A stretch of 64,000 bases of DNA, from positions 34,108,327 to 34,172,326 of the forward strand of contig NC_037590.1 of the NCBI RefSeq assembly GCF_003073045.1, in the 5' to 3' direction. The stretch is from Pomacea canaliculata (lineage: Eukaryota; Mollusca; Gastropoda; Architaenioglossa; Ampullariidae). The notes beneath the pieces are model-generated. The model saw nothing but the letters and a program-made list of their open reading frames with translations, did not search any database and was not told the origin of the DNA. This document shows positions 1 through 13,344 of this stretch, piece by piece (the first letter of the stretch is position 1; each line of letters begins with the position of its first letter). The translations under genes and the position numbers were made by a program.

Positions 1-3000
1 TTCAAGCTTATATGTTCTTTAACTTTGTCTCCTTTCTCTATCTCGCACGCGCTCTGATTTAGTTATTTCACCGCTCAAGACAAAATAGTCCGCCAGGTGT
101 GAGTAGTCTAGCAGACGACAACGGACAGACCTGTATAATCTCGGCCTATCTCGCGTCAAGCTGCGTGAGTCTGCATTACTCCACGCGCTGCATTCCTCTT
201 ATCGGAACTCCAGCTTGCCTTCTTTGTCCTCGGTGAAAATGTGTTCGAGCATATCTTGCATTTAGAGCTTGTCGCCGACAATAAAATATCAAATGGCAAA
301 ATCTAATAATTTACAAAAAACATCCACAGAGGTCGTAAAATACTGTAGCACTAACGCAGTCTCAGCACATTAATAGCTTTCTGGACAGGGCTAAAAAACT
401 GTAGGCGAGTCTTTTAGTGGAATTCTGTCACATCCGGTAGATTTCTCCAAACGCAATGTGTTTCCTGTTTCACAGAATCGTGGAGTTTCGGAATGGGGCG
501 TTCACATGGCCTTGCAATCACAGATAAGAGGGAAGAGAAACACAAGCATGAAGACCTTGTAATATCAACACTTCTGTGTTGAAAGGTATCTCGTACTTTC
601 CATCCTCATCACAAATAAACGATCACTTTTAAAATAAAGTGACAGAAAGCCCACGTAGTTCTCTTGCTCATTCGGAGGAAACGAGAGACAGATAAATAAA
701 CAATTCCTTGGGAACCGTCATCAACCAAACGTGAACTCGTCTAGGAAAAGACAACTCTCACGCGGTGCTTTCTGTTGCTTAGAGTTACTTGTCCTGATCG
801 ACTCTGTCTCCAGCCTGAAAAAGGAAAATACGGAAAAATACAGGTTGTCAAATATCCTTTATTGGACAAAATTATGACTATTAAGAGATGGGAGAAAGCT
901 GTGTAAATGGAAATCTCTCTTTGGTAAGAGGCATGTGAAATCTGAAGAAGTAACTCCATAATGGATCAAAATAGTAATATGGAAGCAACGGAAAGCCCGA
1001 GTTTTCGTAGATGATATGGTGTTAGACATACGACATAACTGCGATGTCTTCTCTTTACAAGGCAGTTAATGACTAAAATACTCGTAATGTTATAAAAGGA
1101 TGTTATGATTTTTCCTCAGCTGAAAATTCTAAGTGATCTTTGAGTTCTTCTTCCGACCCAAAACTCATCACGATAAGATCACACATGATTTGTTAATTAC
1201 ACAATGGTCATGAAGTATCATAAGGCAAATGAGGTATTATGTAACTGAAAAATAATAAAGCAATAGTAAAGCTTGCAGATTAAGTGTTACATAGAATGAA
1301 AAGATTGGAGAAATATATTGAGGAAATTTGTTTCACTCGTTGACTTTGCACCTTTATATTAGCATTAACTTTCATCTTTCATCTTCGCAGTCCTACAGCG
1401 CAGTTTTTTGTTTGATCAGCATTTTCCAAATTTTACTTTGATTTTTACTTTAACTATTTATTAGATTTTTTCGAGCTATCGTACATCATATTAGTAAGGA
1501 AGTTTTCTATTTCAGTCATCTGGTAGTGCAAACTGCCACCGCGCCTGGTCCTTTTGATGATCTTCATAGTGCCTAGTTATCAATGTTTTGTGTTGGTCAA
1601 CCACTGACTGACCAACACTAGTCTTTAGCAAGCAAACAAAACATAGCTACAGTTTCTATCGTTTAATAGCCATGAAACTGTTTGCCGACAATCTGTCTTC
1701 ATTCAGCTGAAGCTGTAAGTTAACAATGAGCTAAGAAGTACTTGTGTGGAAGTAAGACAGAGACAATGTCAAGCAGTTCCTTACTGTTAAGACAGCCTTG
1801 TCCTCCCGCAAGGTCCCGTCGCCTGCCCTTGGTAGCAGTCAGTGGTGCTCCATGCTACCGGCAAACAACCGGTCGCTTGCCTGTAGTAGGTACAGCTAGG
1901 TGTCGGAAGGTGCGGCCTGGAACGCTGGCACACGGCGCGAGATGTACCTGTCGCACACGTATACAAGAAATGCAGTTCTTCACCGCCTATCGCTTGCGGA
2001 AAGGAAGGTGGGAAAGGAGGTGGGGGTAACTGCTGCAAAGAGCTTCTCATCAGTTTTTTTCCCTTCCTCCATCATTCTTCAACCTCACTTCCTCCCTTTT
2101 CGCTCACTCACGCGAACTCATCTCCGTACCAAGTGGCTGAGCGTTTTTACTGAAAGCGTCCTGAGTCGTGTGTTGGTTTCTTCCCACTGAGAAAGCATGT
2201 AAGGCTTTCATAGACTTGGGGTGGGAAAGGGGTAGGCAGAGGGTTGCAGACAAAAGAGTGCGGATGATGCAGGATGAGTTGATGATGGGGCTTAAGAAGA
2301 GGTGGGGGAAGAACTTGCTTTGATGTGAGACCGTGTCCATCAGTGAAGAAGGGTGGAGATCACAAGGAAGTCAGGTAACATTTAGCTTGATCCAGTGCAT
2401 GCGCAAAAAAGACTATCAATGGAGAAAGACGGGTTGGTACAAAGTACATTCTTCCGCAAATAAACCGTAGTGCTAGATGCTGAGAGTGTTGATGCGATGT
2501 GAGGTTGTAGCTGAGTTTTGCTGAAGGTTGGTGCCAGTTTCTCTGTTGGTCGACGTGTGGACTGCATATCCGAAGCAGATACAGCATGGACTGAAGTCTT
2601 TCTACAGGTCAGAATAAAATCACGTTTTTGACTTCAAAGGACTTCAAAGTGCCCGGTGTTTGTGCAAGTATAGCAGGAAAAATTCTCATCAGATTTTTGC
2701 CTTTCCCGCTTACCCGTCTTCAACTAGCTTGCTTCATGCAGCTAAAGCTCACTTCACAATGGCCTGCTGCAAATAAACCTGAGGCTCATTTACAGAAGTA
2801 TGGCCTCAACATTTTCAGTCCTACCTTCTTTGTAATACTAATCATTTATTCTAAGCTTTGTCAATTAACAGTAAGCTGTACCTAATCATGTGTCTTGATC
2901 CCTTACTTGGTGTTCTCAGCATATGAATGCTTACAGGTCATTTGATTATACGTTTACAGATCAGTTACGAAAGAAAAACTGAAAATTAAAACAACAACAA

Positions 3001-6000
3001 CGTGTAAAGTAGTTTTAAAACGAATGAAAGGATTTTTGGAAACATCAACAGAAATGCTCTTGTCGTTGGACCTTTTTACAATCAGTTTCAAAAACTATCC
3101 AGAGTCCGAAATGACATGAACTGACATATTAACATAAACATAGACATAAACCTCTCACTTGTACAAAATGCGTAGTCCGCTTTAAGTAATGTTTAGAAAA
3201 TCTTACTTGGATTAACCTGAATTTGTATTTCTGGTGTCACAGTAGGCCGCGGAAATAAGAAAATATTTGTTGGATTCTTCATAACACTGGGTTCATATCC
3301 ATTAGTTTTTATGTGCTTAATAATATCTTCCCTTCCCAGACATCTTGGCTATTTTTGGCTTGTTTTGCATCACATATCTTTGCACACCAGTCTAAACTAT
3401 GTAATTCTCTCTCTCCCTCTTTTTTTTTTTTTTTTTTTTGGCCTTCTTGTATTCTTAGCTATTCTGTTTTCGGAGAAGCCATGTCTTCTTTTATCTTGAC
3501 AGCTTTCCTAGTCTGTTAACGTCATCTTCGCATTTCACTTTTGATCTTTTATTTGGGAATCGGTGGTTAACCACCGCTGTTTGCAAAATCCTGGCACAGG
3601 CAATGAACTGCTTAGGGACGATGATAACTTTGTTGGCACCGACTGATGTTAACTCCATCTACACATGGCATCTGACATCTCTGCCGACTCCAACAGGCTT
3701 TTGTTCTCTTTCTCGACGTATGTTCCTTGCGTAGCGTATTTTTCTTTTACCTAAAGTTCTGAAGAACTTGATGAAATAACTGTAATCGAAGAAGAAATAT
3801 TTATATTTCGTGTACCAAACTTTCTGACGATATCAACCTTGCCAACGGTCAGCGTTCGAGAAGAGGCAATGATTTCAAGTCACAAACGTGAACTATCTAC
3901 TTAGAAGTAAAACCCTTGCTTATTAATTACATTTATTCACATTAAATATATTTTGTTTTAAAAACAAAACATAAAATAGGCATTTTTCTGAAAACACGTT
4001 GATTACCGAAAATTGTTTTTTTTTAAGTCGTAGCATGACATGGAACAGCTGGAAAAGACTTCCTCTTGTTGTGAATGCTTTTGTAATCTGCAAAAGCCGA
4101 GAGTAGGGAATGACTAAAACTGTAACTTTGGATCTTACTGTACTAAAAAAAAGAGAACCTTCAAGAGGAGCCTCATTAATAGAAATAATGAAGACAAAGA
4201 AAAATGGTAGGAGGTTCTTGCCAGCACCTGTCGGCATGTGTCCCAGTCCAGGAAATTCACTCTGCTGTTGTAGGTGCGAGCTTGTGCCAGGCTAACGATG
4301 GCTTTATCATTACGTCCACACATAAACATACAGGACGAGGGGAACACAAGTGGAAACAGAAAGAAAGAAGGGAAAGAAACAACAAAGATGTCAATGAGTG
4401 AGCGAACAGATGATCATAATAAATTAATCCACAACAATAACACAGACTTATCTGTCTACTCCACTTTGTTTCTAGCAAGAAGCGTGAGCTTTTATTAACC
4501 CCCTACCTTAAAATTTTCAATTTTTTTTTATCCACTGGGGCTTGAATCGCTTCTCCTTTCTTAGCAGGCTTTGTATGGATGATTTTTAGTTTTGTAGATA
4601 CGGTTGTATGCCCCATTGGAGGGTTGTACAAGCTATTTACTTTAAAAGAAAGATTTTTATTTTGCCATCGTGCGTATGACTGGCTGGCCCACCTACACGC
4701 AAGGCAGGGGCATAACTAATAATTTATAGCAACTAATATGGCAGACTTTTTAATTAACTTTGTCCGCATTTGCGCACTGAGTGATCCGCACATGTGGTGA
4801 ACGTGACTCGTCAGTCTTTTTTCTGTGTTCAGTTGTCTATCGGAAAGACAATTTCGTGACGATCGAAGACTTAAATATCTTTTTATTTGGAAAAAAATGA
4901 TATAATAAAATATATTTTCGGTATAGAATATGTAGTTTTTTTAAAAAGTGGACGAGGGTGCGCGTACCAGTCTTTAAAAAACCCTGAGAACATTGCGTGG
5001 GTACCTCAACAGAGCGGAAGCTGGAATGGAAATACATTTTTTTACCTTCTCCTTGAACATAATTAATGCTTCCGCTACACATGCTGGTAGCGGATGCTCA
5101 CGAAGCAAAAGAAGCTTCTGGGGTGAACGATCTCGACCGCCATCTGCTGAAAACTGGTACAGAGCGATTTAGCGTAGGGCTGGTACTTACACCATCTTCA
5201 CCTGGAAGTTCGCGCTTTTGGCAGAAGAAAATGTTTACAATTTTTCACACACGTGTGTGTGTGTGTGTGCTTGTAAATTTGCGCTCCTGTGTGTCTTTGC
5301 AATACAGTTTTTCCAAAGTTAACAGGCGGACAGAGAACACTCACGTATGAGACCAAAAGAGCACAGTAGCTGCTTCGAAACCCTCTTGCCGCAAGCGTTC
5401 CAGCTGTTGAATGGGTACTGAACTCCTCTAAGGGTTGGGTTGGAGCAATAAAGGCGTCACGAGAGAGAGAGAGGATATGCACCGCCATCACTATTAATCT
5501 GTCCATGGTACTTGCACGATCTTTAACACATCACTATTCATTGTCCGACAGGTTTTACCTTTTACCTTTCTTTTCCCAAAGTAGGATTGCTCGTGAATCT
5601 TTCAATAGCTTAAATGATTTCTTTTTGAACACTTTTCCTACAGTCTCTTGAGAGAACAATATTTTTGAGATATTTACAATTTCGATTGTTGATGGTTCTT
5701 TAAATCGGCGTGCACATGAGGTAAAATCCATCTGGTGATGTCCAGCATTGTATTCTCGATGTCTACATTCGAGAACCCCAGCAGTTTTTCACAGACACTT
5801 AGAGGTAGTATCTTGACAGCACGTCAGATGAAGTTTCCTTCAGAATGCATGTACCAACACATCCTGTACTCTAGAACAAAGCAGAATCTGTTGTTACTGA
5901 AAACAATCCGGCGTCTAGGACCATGTTGCCGTTCACAAGGAGCTCGTTAATGATGAAAACACATCAAACAGGCGTCTACTAAGGCTGTATGTGAATCAAG

Positions 6001-6039
6001 TTGTCTTATGTTACTTCTTTTGTCATAACAGTATGGCAA
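1..6039. other. Gene-free stretch, left edge
   Basis: I see no exon with coding character, flanking splice signals and a recognisable domain here. Open frames are short and unrelated to anything I know. A locally GC-rich patch lies near 1790-2010, a pure T run at 3421-3439, and a short GT microsatellite near 5255-5271. None of these identifies a gene. Unrecognised non-coding exons cannot be excluded. Confidence 0.55.
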
Positions 6040-6365
6040 TTCTAAAGACTGAAGCACGACGAAAGATGGACGAGAAAGGAAAACAGAAAGAACATGAATA
6101 ATAAGAAAAAAATAGACAAAAAAGGAATACGACAATAAAATGAAATTAAAAATCGTAAAACAGCATAAAAAAACTCTTAATTGAAAACAAAGCAAAAATA
6201 ACATCAATCAACACAAAATAAGAATTACAAGAATAACAATCAAATAAAGAACAAGAATAACAAGCTTAACAAACAAACAAACAAAAAATACAGAAAAAAT
6301 AACAAAAACCAATAAACCAAAAACATAAGAATTACAAGACTATCAAACATAAAAGGCCAAGAACA
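6040..6365. repeat. A-rich, T-poor low-complexity tract
   Basis: About 325 bases in which the plus strand is dominated by A with interspersed C and G and few T, including repeated AAAC units near 6270-6290. The strand asymmetry is visible directly. Similar purine-biased tracts recur near 7.2, 18.0, 28.2 and 40.3 kb. No coding content is evident. Confidence 0.7.
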
Positions 6366-8228
6366 TCACATCAGTAAATAACCAGCCAGCAGTCATTACC
6401 TGTGTTATTTACAAGACCTCCTGTCAGTGGGATTGGCTCCACTTCGTTTGCTTTCTTCCAGTGAAGCCCGCAAAACGCAAAGAGTTTTTGTTCTCTGGTC
6501 CCAGCAATTTGCAGAGAGTATAAAGAAAAGGTGCAGCGAGTGAATGAATCAGTCAGTGAGTCAGTTCCTTCTAGATAAAACAGTTATAAAACAATTACAT
6601 GAATTACTACTGTTAATATATACACAGATGCCGGTAGAACATTTTCCACACGCACGCAGTCGTAAACTGTTTCTCATAAACACACACATGCACGTGCACG
6701 CAAGCAAGAATTCCCAAGTTGGGGGAAGTAGTTCAGTTTATTTGACTGATACAGACCAAAAAAAAAAAATTAAGAGTTTCAGTGCGTTAAGACACTGACA
6801 TTGAAAATCAGTTGGTTCATAGTTTCTCTCGGCTTATCAGCAACAAATTGCTCCTAGAATAAAACAGTAGACACCTGGACTAGCAGTCTCTTTGCTTAAA
6901 AACAATGATCCGCGTGGAAAGACATCAGTGGTGTGCAAGGTTTCTCCATTCTGTCTGCATGAAGACCACCCGTTTACAACAGATGCCAGCCCCAGGGAGA
7001 GTTGCTTCGCTTAACAAGGTGCACAGGTATGAAGACAGAAGGTTGCCCAAAGTCAGTGCCATGGCTGGAATGTAAATTACCCGTTTCCAAAGTGTTTAGG
7101 CGAAGAGGCTAAGCTCTGTTTCACTGAGAGTTTCTAGCAGTCGGTTTGCCAACGGATGACTCCGAAGCCTTTGTGGGATGGAGAGGGTATTTAAAAAAAA
7201 TTCTTTTAGCTCAGAAAGAGGGAGGGAGAGAGAGAGAGGAGGAAGGAAAAAGATAGATGGAGGGAGGGAGAAGGATAAAGAGCTTGCACGATGATGAACA
7301 TCATAGACCTACATTGCTAAAACCATCAAAGAGAAATCGAACAAAAATTCTTGAAAAAAGGATTGAAGAAAAAAAAGAAAGAGAAGAGAAGAAGGAGAAG
7401 AAGGAAGAAATGATGATGATGATGATGATGATGATGATTACGAATAAAGAGCAGTTGTACACTCGTATCTACAGAAGTGCTTTGAAATTTGGTACATGAA
7501 CCCTCCCTCCCGCAAAAAACAAGATTTTTGTCTTTCAGACACTTATTGGGGGACCATTTGTGTCTTCAGCCGCCATCTTGCAGTAGTTGCACGTGCAGTG
7601 CGGATGAGCTCAAGCACTCAAGGACACAAGCACGCGCGTTCGACACTGACGTGCGCGCGCATTCCTTCAGCTGGGAGCCAGCCAGCAGCAAAGCTGGATG
7701 GCAGAGGTGGTTGTAGATGGAAAGGTGGAGAAAGAAGCGAAAGAAAAATTTCCCCACTGCACTGCCAAAAGTGCAGCTTGGCATGGCTAGTTTATCGTTG
7801 CTTACATGTCTGTGTGTGTGTGTGGTCATTAGAGTAAAGTGGCTGAGATCTCACACTCGTTTGTCACCCAATTACTGTCCCCGTCTGGTCCTGTATAAGA
7901 AATAAGAGCCTCGAGGCAGTCACATATTTTGTAGTAATTATTATTTCACTTTTGATGGAAATCGTTTCAATTTATTATCGTGTATACACCAGCAAGTGAC
8001 AGCCCACCAAGTTATATATACACACATGTAAAATTGAAGCAAAATTGTTATTTCTAGTAAAATTGTATCTAATTACGAAGCTGCAATTAGATGAAAGGCT
8101 AAAGTTCTGGTAATAGGCTTAAATAATTGAAAATTGTTTAAGAAAGGTGAATGGACGTTGAAGAAATATGGCATGTGTTGAGTTGTTTCTCTGTTATATT
8201 TATCTAAACTTAAACGTAAACGTTATTC
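6366..8228. other. Gene-free stretch with simple repeats
   Basis: No supportable gene. It contains a purine-rich GGGA/GAGA tract from about 7204 that passes into a run of ATG triplets at about 7410-7438. A CpG-richer segment follows at about 7560-7720, including the YY1-like string CCGCCATCTTG. That segment could be a promoter, but I found no coding exon attached to it. Confidence 0.5.
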
Positions 8229-8462
8229 CATGCCAATATGTAAAAGTAAGAGACATCTGAAATCGTTTGTGCCATCTGCGGTCCAGCTGCTCAACCTCAG
8301 ATGAAGTGTCAGTGGTGCGTGTGTGATGTTGTAGGTGCGCACATTGTTATTCTTGATGCAAGTTTGTTGTTTGTTTTATAGCATATATAATATTGTTACT
8401 TGCCTTCCCCATGTCAAATTGCCCACTGGAACAAATAAAGCTGATCATTTCATTGTCATCAA
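8229..8462 (+). mobile_element. 3' end of a non-LTR (CR1-like) LINE
   Basis: The start translates as KRHLKSFVPSAVQLLN followed by a stop. This resembles the extreme C-terminus of reverse transcriptases of CR1/Jockey-type non-LTR elements, which often read SF(I/V)PSA(I/V)xLLN. After the stop comes a 3' UTR of about 150 bases with an AATAAA hexamer and a short TCATTTCATTGTCATC tail instead of a long poly(A). The rest of the element is absent, so this is a 5'-truncated copy. The family name is from memory of the protein signature and was not searched. Confidence 0.6.
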
Positions 8463-11270
8463 CTAATCATACCTCGTCGTGTCCTAGTTCCTGTGTAGTT
8501 ATGTACAAAAGCAAATATTTTTAGCGTTTTCATAACCCACTTTACATGAAGTCATGATGCCCCTATCCACAGGATGTCATGATGCCCCTCTTTACAGGAA
8601 GAAGACTTTCCCACATCACAGAAAGGCTGACTGCCCCTGTGAGTGCTGAGGAACTCTGCGACTAGGCGTGGTTACAATTCCACACGAGACACGAAAAAGT
8701 TGCCTGTCCTCTACACGCTGATGCTTAGAACTGTTTACATTCGCAGCTCTTTCATTTTTGTTATTTATTTATTTTTTTTTAATCTCCCATTTTCTTGCCT
8801 TTTTATACAGATATCATCAGTATTCACGTTAGATTGATGGAAGTATTCCTGTCTGGCTGGTTACTTTGACTAAACTTATTTTTGGTATTTGCGTTTAAAT
8901 GTGCGATGTTATTTATTGTTTTGTGTAAATGCATTATTGCAATCGATTTTCATCCTCTCTTTCGCTCTCAGTTCTAAGTGTGTGTGTGTGCCCGTGCGTG
9001 TGTGCTTGCGTATGTTTGATATATGTGCGTATATCATCATTCTATAAAACTGTATGTCCATGTCTCCGTTGGAATTTACGTTCACTTCTCCATGCCTACT
9101 TCATGCTTGATTCGTGTTCATCATATTTCTAAAATTCGCTTCCATATCCCACCAAGTCACTTCTTTTCGCTCTCCACCCATATTTTCTTAACCTTTCTTA
9201 AGCCCTTTTACCCAGTTTTCGTTTTCTTATTAATGCTGATATTTATTTAAGTCCTTCAAGCTTTCCCCAGTCGTGTACGTCCACCTCAAGTATCCCAAAG
9301 ACTTCCCGTTATCCAAATAGTTGTTACTGTTTGCAATTTTCTCTATTTATTCTAACAACATTTTGAAGGCAAGCAATATTTGTACCAGTCGTGTGTGAGG
9401 TCTAATGAAGTTCAGGCATACTAAGTAAAAATTAACAGTGATAAATTGGAGACGACAACACACTTGCCCTTCTCTTCCTCAAAGCTCTTCCGTTTTCTCT
9501 CTCTCCTCCCGACAAACAAAAACCTAACCAAAACAAAAGAACAAAAAAGCAACTAAAATGTGTCTACCATCACTTGAGTAGGTATAATTGATGCCTGAGG
9601 GAAATGAAACAGCTGCTTACAGTAACAAAAGCAGCTTGCACTTGATAATACGTCAGCAGACAGCTTCCATCACGCGGGGCGCAGTCTTTAACAGGCTTTT
9701 GACGGAACTGGTGTCTGGTGGGGCTGACAGCTTGAGGCTGAGGCTGTTGTAGTGCCAAGAATCTGAAGTGTGTAGATATGGCTTCAGCTTAAGTTTGTTT
9801 ACTATTATCTACAGAAATATTTCTCGTTTTAATTAAGGCCTGGATAATGTCCAACTACATTTTAGCTGTCGGCGAATCTTATGCTCTTGTACCACCATGC
9901 ATGCACGTGCAAACGTGGAACATGTAAAGGTACTGACACGCGCGCACACACACACACACTGAAGTTTCATCTTGCTGTTAATAATTAACGATTTATTCTT
10001 TAATCACCAGGGCAACGCCTAGCGGGGTTGACAGATTCACATTGTGTTAGTCGCCGAAAGTAATTAGTCATGGCATGTGGTCTACCGCTGAAATGTAATC
10101 GGAGAAGGAGAATGTCGGCTCCTGCTAATATCTCCTGAGATACCGTGAGATTTTATGTCTGCCACGCAGCCAAAAGGACCGTACAATGGCAAGTGCCAAA
10201 TTCCAAAGTGAGCGTACATTAAAACGAAGTTATAAAATGAACTTTGTCTTGATCAACAGGCACAACTTTCAAGAATGTATTGCTTTTGAAGTAATGGTCC
10301 CCCGAGGATGTCCTTTATCTGAGCTTGATACTGTAGGCAGATGATAGATAACTTTTAAAATCCTAGTTCTCCATATAACTGTACTTTTACACTTTTTTTA
10401 AAGAATGTTTAAGATTTATAAGACAGAGAAACTACATTAAGAGATTGGATAGTTAAGTGAATCATAAGTAATGTTTAAGCAAGTACAATTATGGAGCTCG
10501 TCAGGTTACTGATTCTTTACATAATGTATGCAGCAAAGGGCGTGCAAGCAATTGACCTTCTGACCTTTATGACTTTTGTCATTTGGTTAAAAAAAACAAC
10601 TAAAAAATGCATCACCGACATGTACTAGATATTAGCTGTTTAAAAGAGTGGACCTCAAAATGTAATCGCTAAAACTTAAATCAATAGATAAGAAACCGAG
10701 AGCATGGGACTGCAAATAAAGGGATACAACACTCTCTGGTAGAGAACATGTCTTTACAAGATTCTCTCCCCTCATCCTTATTTTATTTTATGTTTTATTT
10801 ATTTTTATTATTATTATTTTTTTTTTTTGGCAAGTCGAAGAATTTAATTGAAGCAACGTACTTGGAGTATCTTAACAATGAATTATAAACTTATTAATTA
10901 TCCTAAGTGGTATACTAAAAGTATTAATATTATGTTGCATTGTTACTCTTTAAGTAACTCTATGCTCCTTTGTGCTTTTATTATGATGTCACTGTCTAAT
11001 GATAAGAATGTCTTGTTCAGTTGACATATTTTTATCACTGCAGTTGCAAAATGTAATGAATATATATAGGATTGCTTTTATGTGATCTATCTCTGCTTTG
11101 CGTTTTACTGTTTATGGCTGCAAATGCCCCCCTTGGCTTATAGCTAGTGAAGAGTAAAGAATGAAAAGCAGAAGGAGGAAGGAAGAAAAACTTTGCTCGT
11201 CACAGTGTTTAAGAAGACTGTATGAAGTAGAGCCAAAAAAAAAGACAAAAACAAAAGAACTAAAAACGAT
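8463..11270. other. Gene-free stretch upstream of the peptide cluster
   Basis: No recognisable gene. Short GT/CA repeats occur near 8980-9010 and 9940-9960, and an AT-only low-complexity patch near 10780-10835. A minus-strand open segment around 9640-9750 is Pro/Gln-rich with two cysteines, but it has no convincing splice sites and I could not assign it. Confidence 0.5.
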
Positions 11271-11290
11271 CACGTGATATTTGAGATAAG
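11271..11290 (+). promoter_or_regulatory. Candidate promoter module of peptide gene 1 (E-box plus GATA site)
   Basis: CACGTGA at 11271 and AGATAAG at 11284 lie 100 and 87 bases before the ATG. AGATAAG matches the GATA-factor consensus WGATAR. The same AGATAAG with a TGACGT or CACGTG motif just before it appears at a matching distance in both sister genes. That conservation is the main support. Confidence 0.4.
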
Positions 11291-11370
11291 ACACAAGATA
11301 CACAGTGTCAGTCTTTCCTTCTGCTTGTATTTCAGTACACCTGGTCACTGATTCAAGATACGGTCTAAAA

Positions 11371-12294
11371 ATGAAAGTCGTCGCCATTTTGCTTCTAGTG
11401 TCTATTGTGACAGGTGGGTTGATGAAACAAAAGAGTTTTAAAACAACACGGCATTCATTTTTTTTTAGGAATCTCACTTATTAAAGTCATCGTGGTTTAG
11501 TTCGGTATTACCTCTGTTTTTAGAAGTAGTGTTGGGGCTTTTTAACATGCTGAGTTCCAAACGTAAATGGCCTTTGCAAACTAAGCGACGAAGCAAACCG
11601 AATTTGATGAAAAAAAATGTGTATGAATCTTTTACTCGCATAACTATTTTACAGGTGCACCTACTGGAGAAAAGAGAGGTAAGTATTCAGCTTTATTATC
11701 TCATGGGGTAGCTACTATGACTGGAGGTAGCTATAGGCCAGAAAAAAATGAGAGGGATGGCCCTTGTAGTGGTCGTATTCATGAAGAGAGTGTAAGCCGA
11801 TTCCCGAATAAATGAAAGGCCAAGCGTCTTCTCTCCGTAGGTACAGAGCGGCCTCAAGACCTGTATATTTATATAACAACCACAATCGCATCCTCAACGA
11901 ATATATGTGCGTGGGCGCAGGTGCACAGTTAATCATTTTGTTTAATTAATGAAGTTCATCTTATGTTGTTAGCGTTCTTGCCAGACTGCAGTTTGGGGGG
12001 GACATGTCAAATGGACCCGTGCATGTACACGCGATGCACGGCAACCACTCGATGTGTGTATGTATCTTGCAGTCTTCTTTCTTATTTCTGTCCTTGATAT
12101 GTTTTTGGTTTCCTTACAATCCTTAAGTAACAAATGTTGATAAGCGTTGTTGTGACTGTTGAAGCTGTTAAACACGTAAGACAAAGCACTTATAATGGTC
12201 ATGTCTGAATAAGAGAGTTTATTTTTGTAGGAGCTGTCATTGCCAGTGGAGTTGTGTCCCATTGGAACTGTTAACTCCAGATCCCACAGAGTAA
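11371..12294 (+). CDS. Secreted eight-cysteine peptide precursor, copy 1
   Basis: Four exons: 11371-11413, 11655-11678, 11973-12057 and 12231-12294, with GT-AG boundaries and intron phases 1, 1 and 2. The 71-residue product starts MKVVAILLLVSIVTG, a clear signal peptide. A short segment ending in EKR follows, a likely dibasic processing site. The mature part is about 49 residues with eight cysteines spaced C-x5-C-x4-C-x4-C-x5-C-x2-C-x-C-x3-C, then a tail rich in Leu, Thr and Pro. A poly(A) signal lies 55 bases after the stop. Two paralogues with the same exon plan follow. The function is unknown: secretion and disulfide folding are well supported, while an antimicrobial, signalling or other secreted-peptide role is only a guess. 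The CxxDPCxxxxC core faintly recalls cysteine-rich repeats of molluscan extracellular proteins. Confidence 0.75.
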
Positions 12295-12348
12295 GGTCGT
12301 ACAAGCCAGCTCCTGATCCTGTCAAATGTAACCAACCAAGTAAGAGAA

Positions 12349-12354
12349 AATAAA
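12349..12354 (+). terminator. Poly(A) signal of peptide gene 1
   Basis: Canonical AATAAA, 55 bases after the stop codon. The sister copies have one at 75 and 87 bases. Confidence 0.6.
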
Positions 12355-13250
12355 AAAGATGATGATCTGCTCAATCTCTGAGCAAAAGTTTCCGTTGCTG
12401 TCGATGTTTGATTAATGTGAAGTGCGTGTGAAGCAGAAACAACAAAGTAAAACACAAAGACACACGCAAAAATGCCTGCATGCTTATTGTATATGCATGC
12501 TCACTTTTTTCAATGTTTAGAGACTCATATGCGGAGGTAATATCCTGGACTGTTTCTCGATTTAAACATAACAGGGTATTAGAGCTGGCATGCAGAAATA
12601 ACACGTGAAGTAAGCAGCTTTTGCAGACCTTGGTTTGACACACTTCTAGGCAACATGTCTAAGACATATCATTAGAAATAGACTGATAAACATTTACAGA
12701 GCACACACATTTAAAAACAATTTCTGTCACTGTTTTGCACATGAAATACAACAATCGCCATTTAGTCTTTATTAATCAGTCCATTGTTGATGTAACTTAC
12801 TAAGATAAGATGATGTGTTTATAACATTAATTAAACCGCGTGTAAAATTTGCATAAAACAATCCACCAAACGTGTTCTTCCATTTATGAAATATATATTA
12901 AAGTACAGAATTACACCTAATTATGTACATTATTTTATGACATAATAGTCACACATACTTAAGAAGTTGTAAATTTAACTGAAAGAGCCGAAGGTTGTGT
13001 ACCGCGAAAATCGTTCAAGAAACACGAATGGCGCAATGCGTCCTGACCTGCATTGTTGTCTTATCTTGAGGATTCATACCCCCTCTCACCTATCTTTCTC
13101 TCTTCTCCACACACACAACGGTCTTTGATTCCCGAAAATGGTTTTAACATTGCACAATCGCTGCACATAGTTATCCTGAAGTTGTTGCTAAATAAGACAA
13201 GTAATACAGCCATACAAAAGGGTGGAGCTGTGTTTTAAACAGAGGACATG

Positions 13251-13270
13251 TGACGTAGAGGAGAGATAAG
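13251..13270 (+). promoter_or_regulatory. Candidate promoter module of peptide gene 2 (CRE-like plus GATA site)
   Basis: TGACGTA at 13251 and AGATAAG at 13264, 81 bases before the ATG. The flanking sequence down to the ATG is visibly alignable with the upstream region of copy 3, so the duplication included the promoter. Confidence 0.45.
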
Positions 13271-13344
13271 GAAGAGTGTTCAGCATTTATTGAGCAACAG
13301 GTTCATTTAATCTCCCGCAGTTTGGAGAAAACACTGTCCTGGAC

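Noticed and set aside
9570-9758. Minus-strand segment with SPTRHQFRQKPVKDCAPRDG
   Set aside because: Two cysteines and a plausible acceptor, but no good donor and no partner exon.
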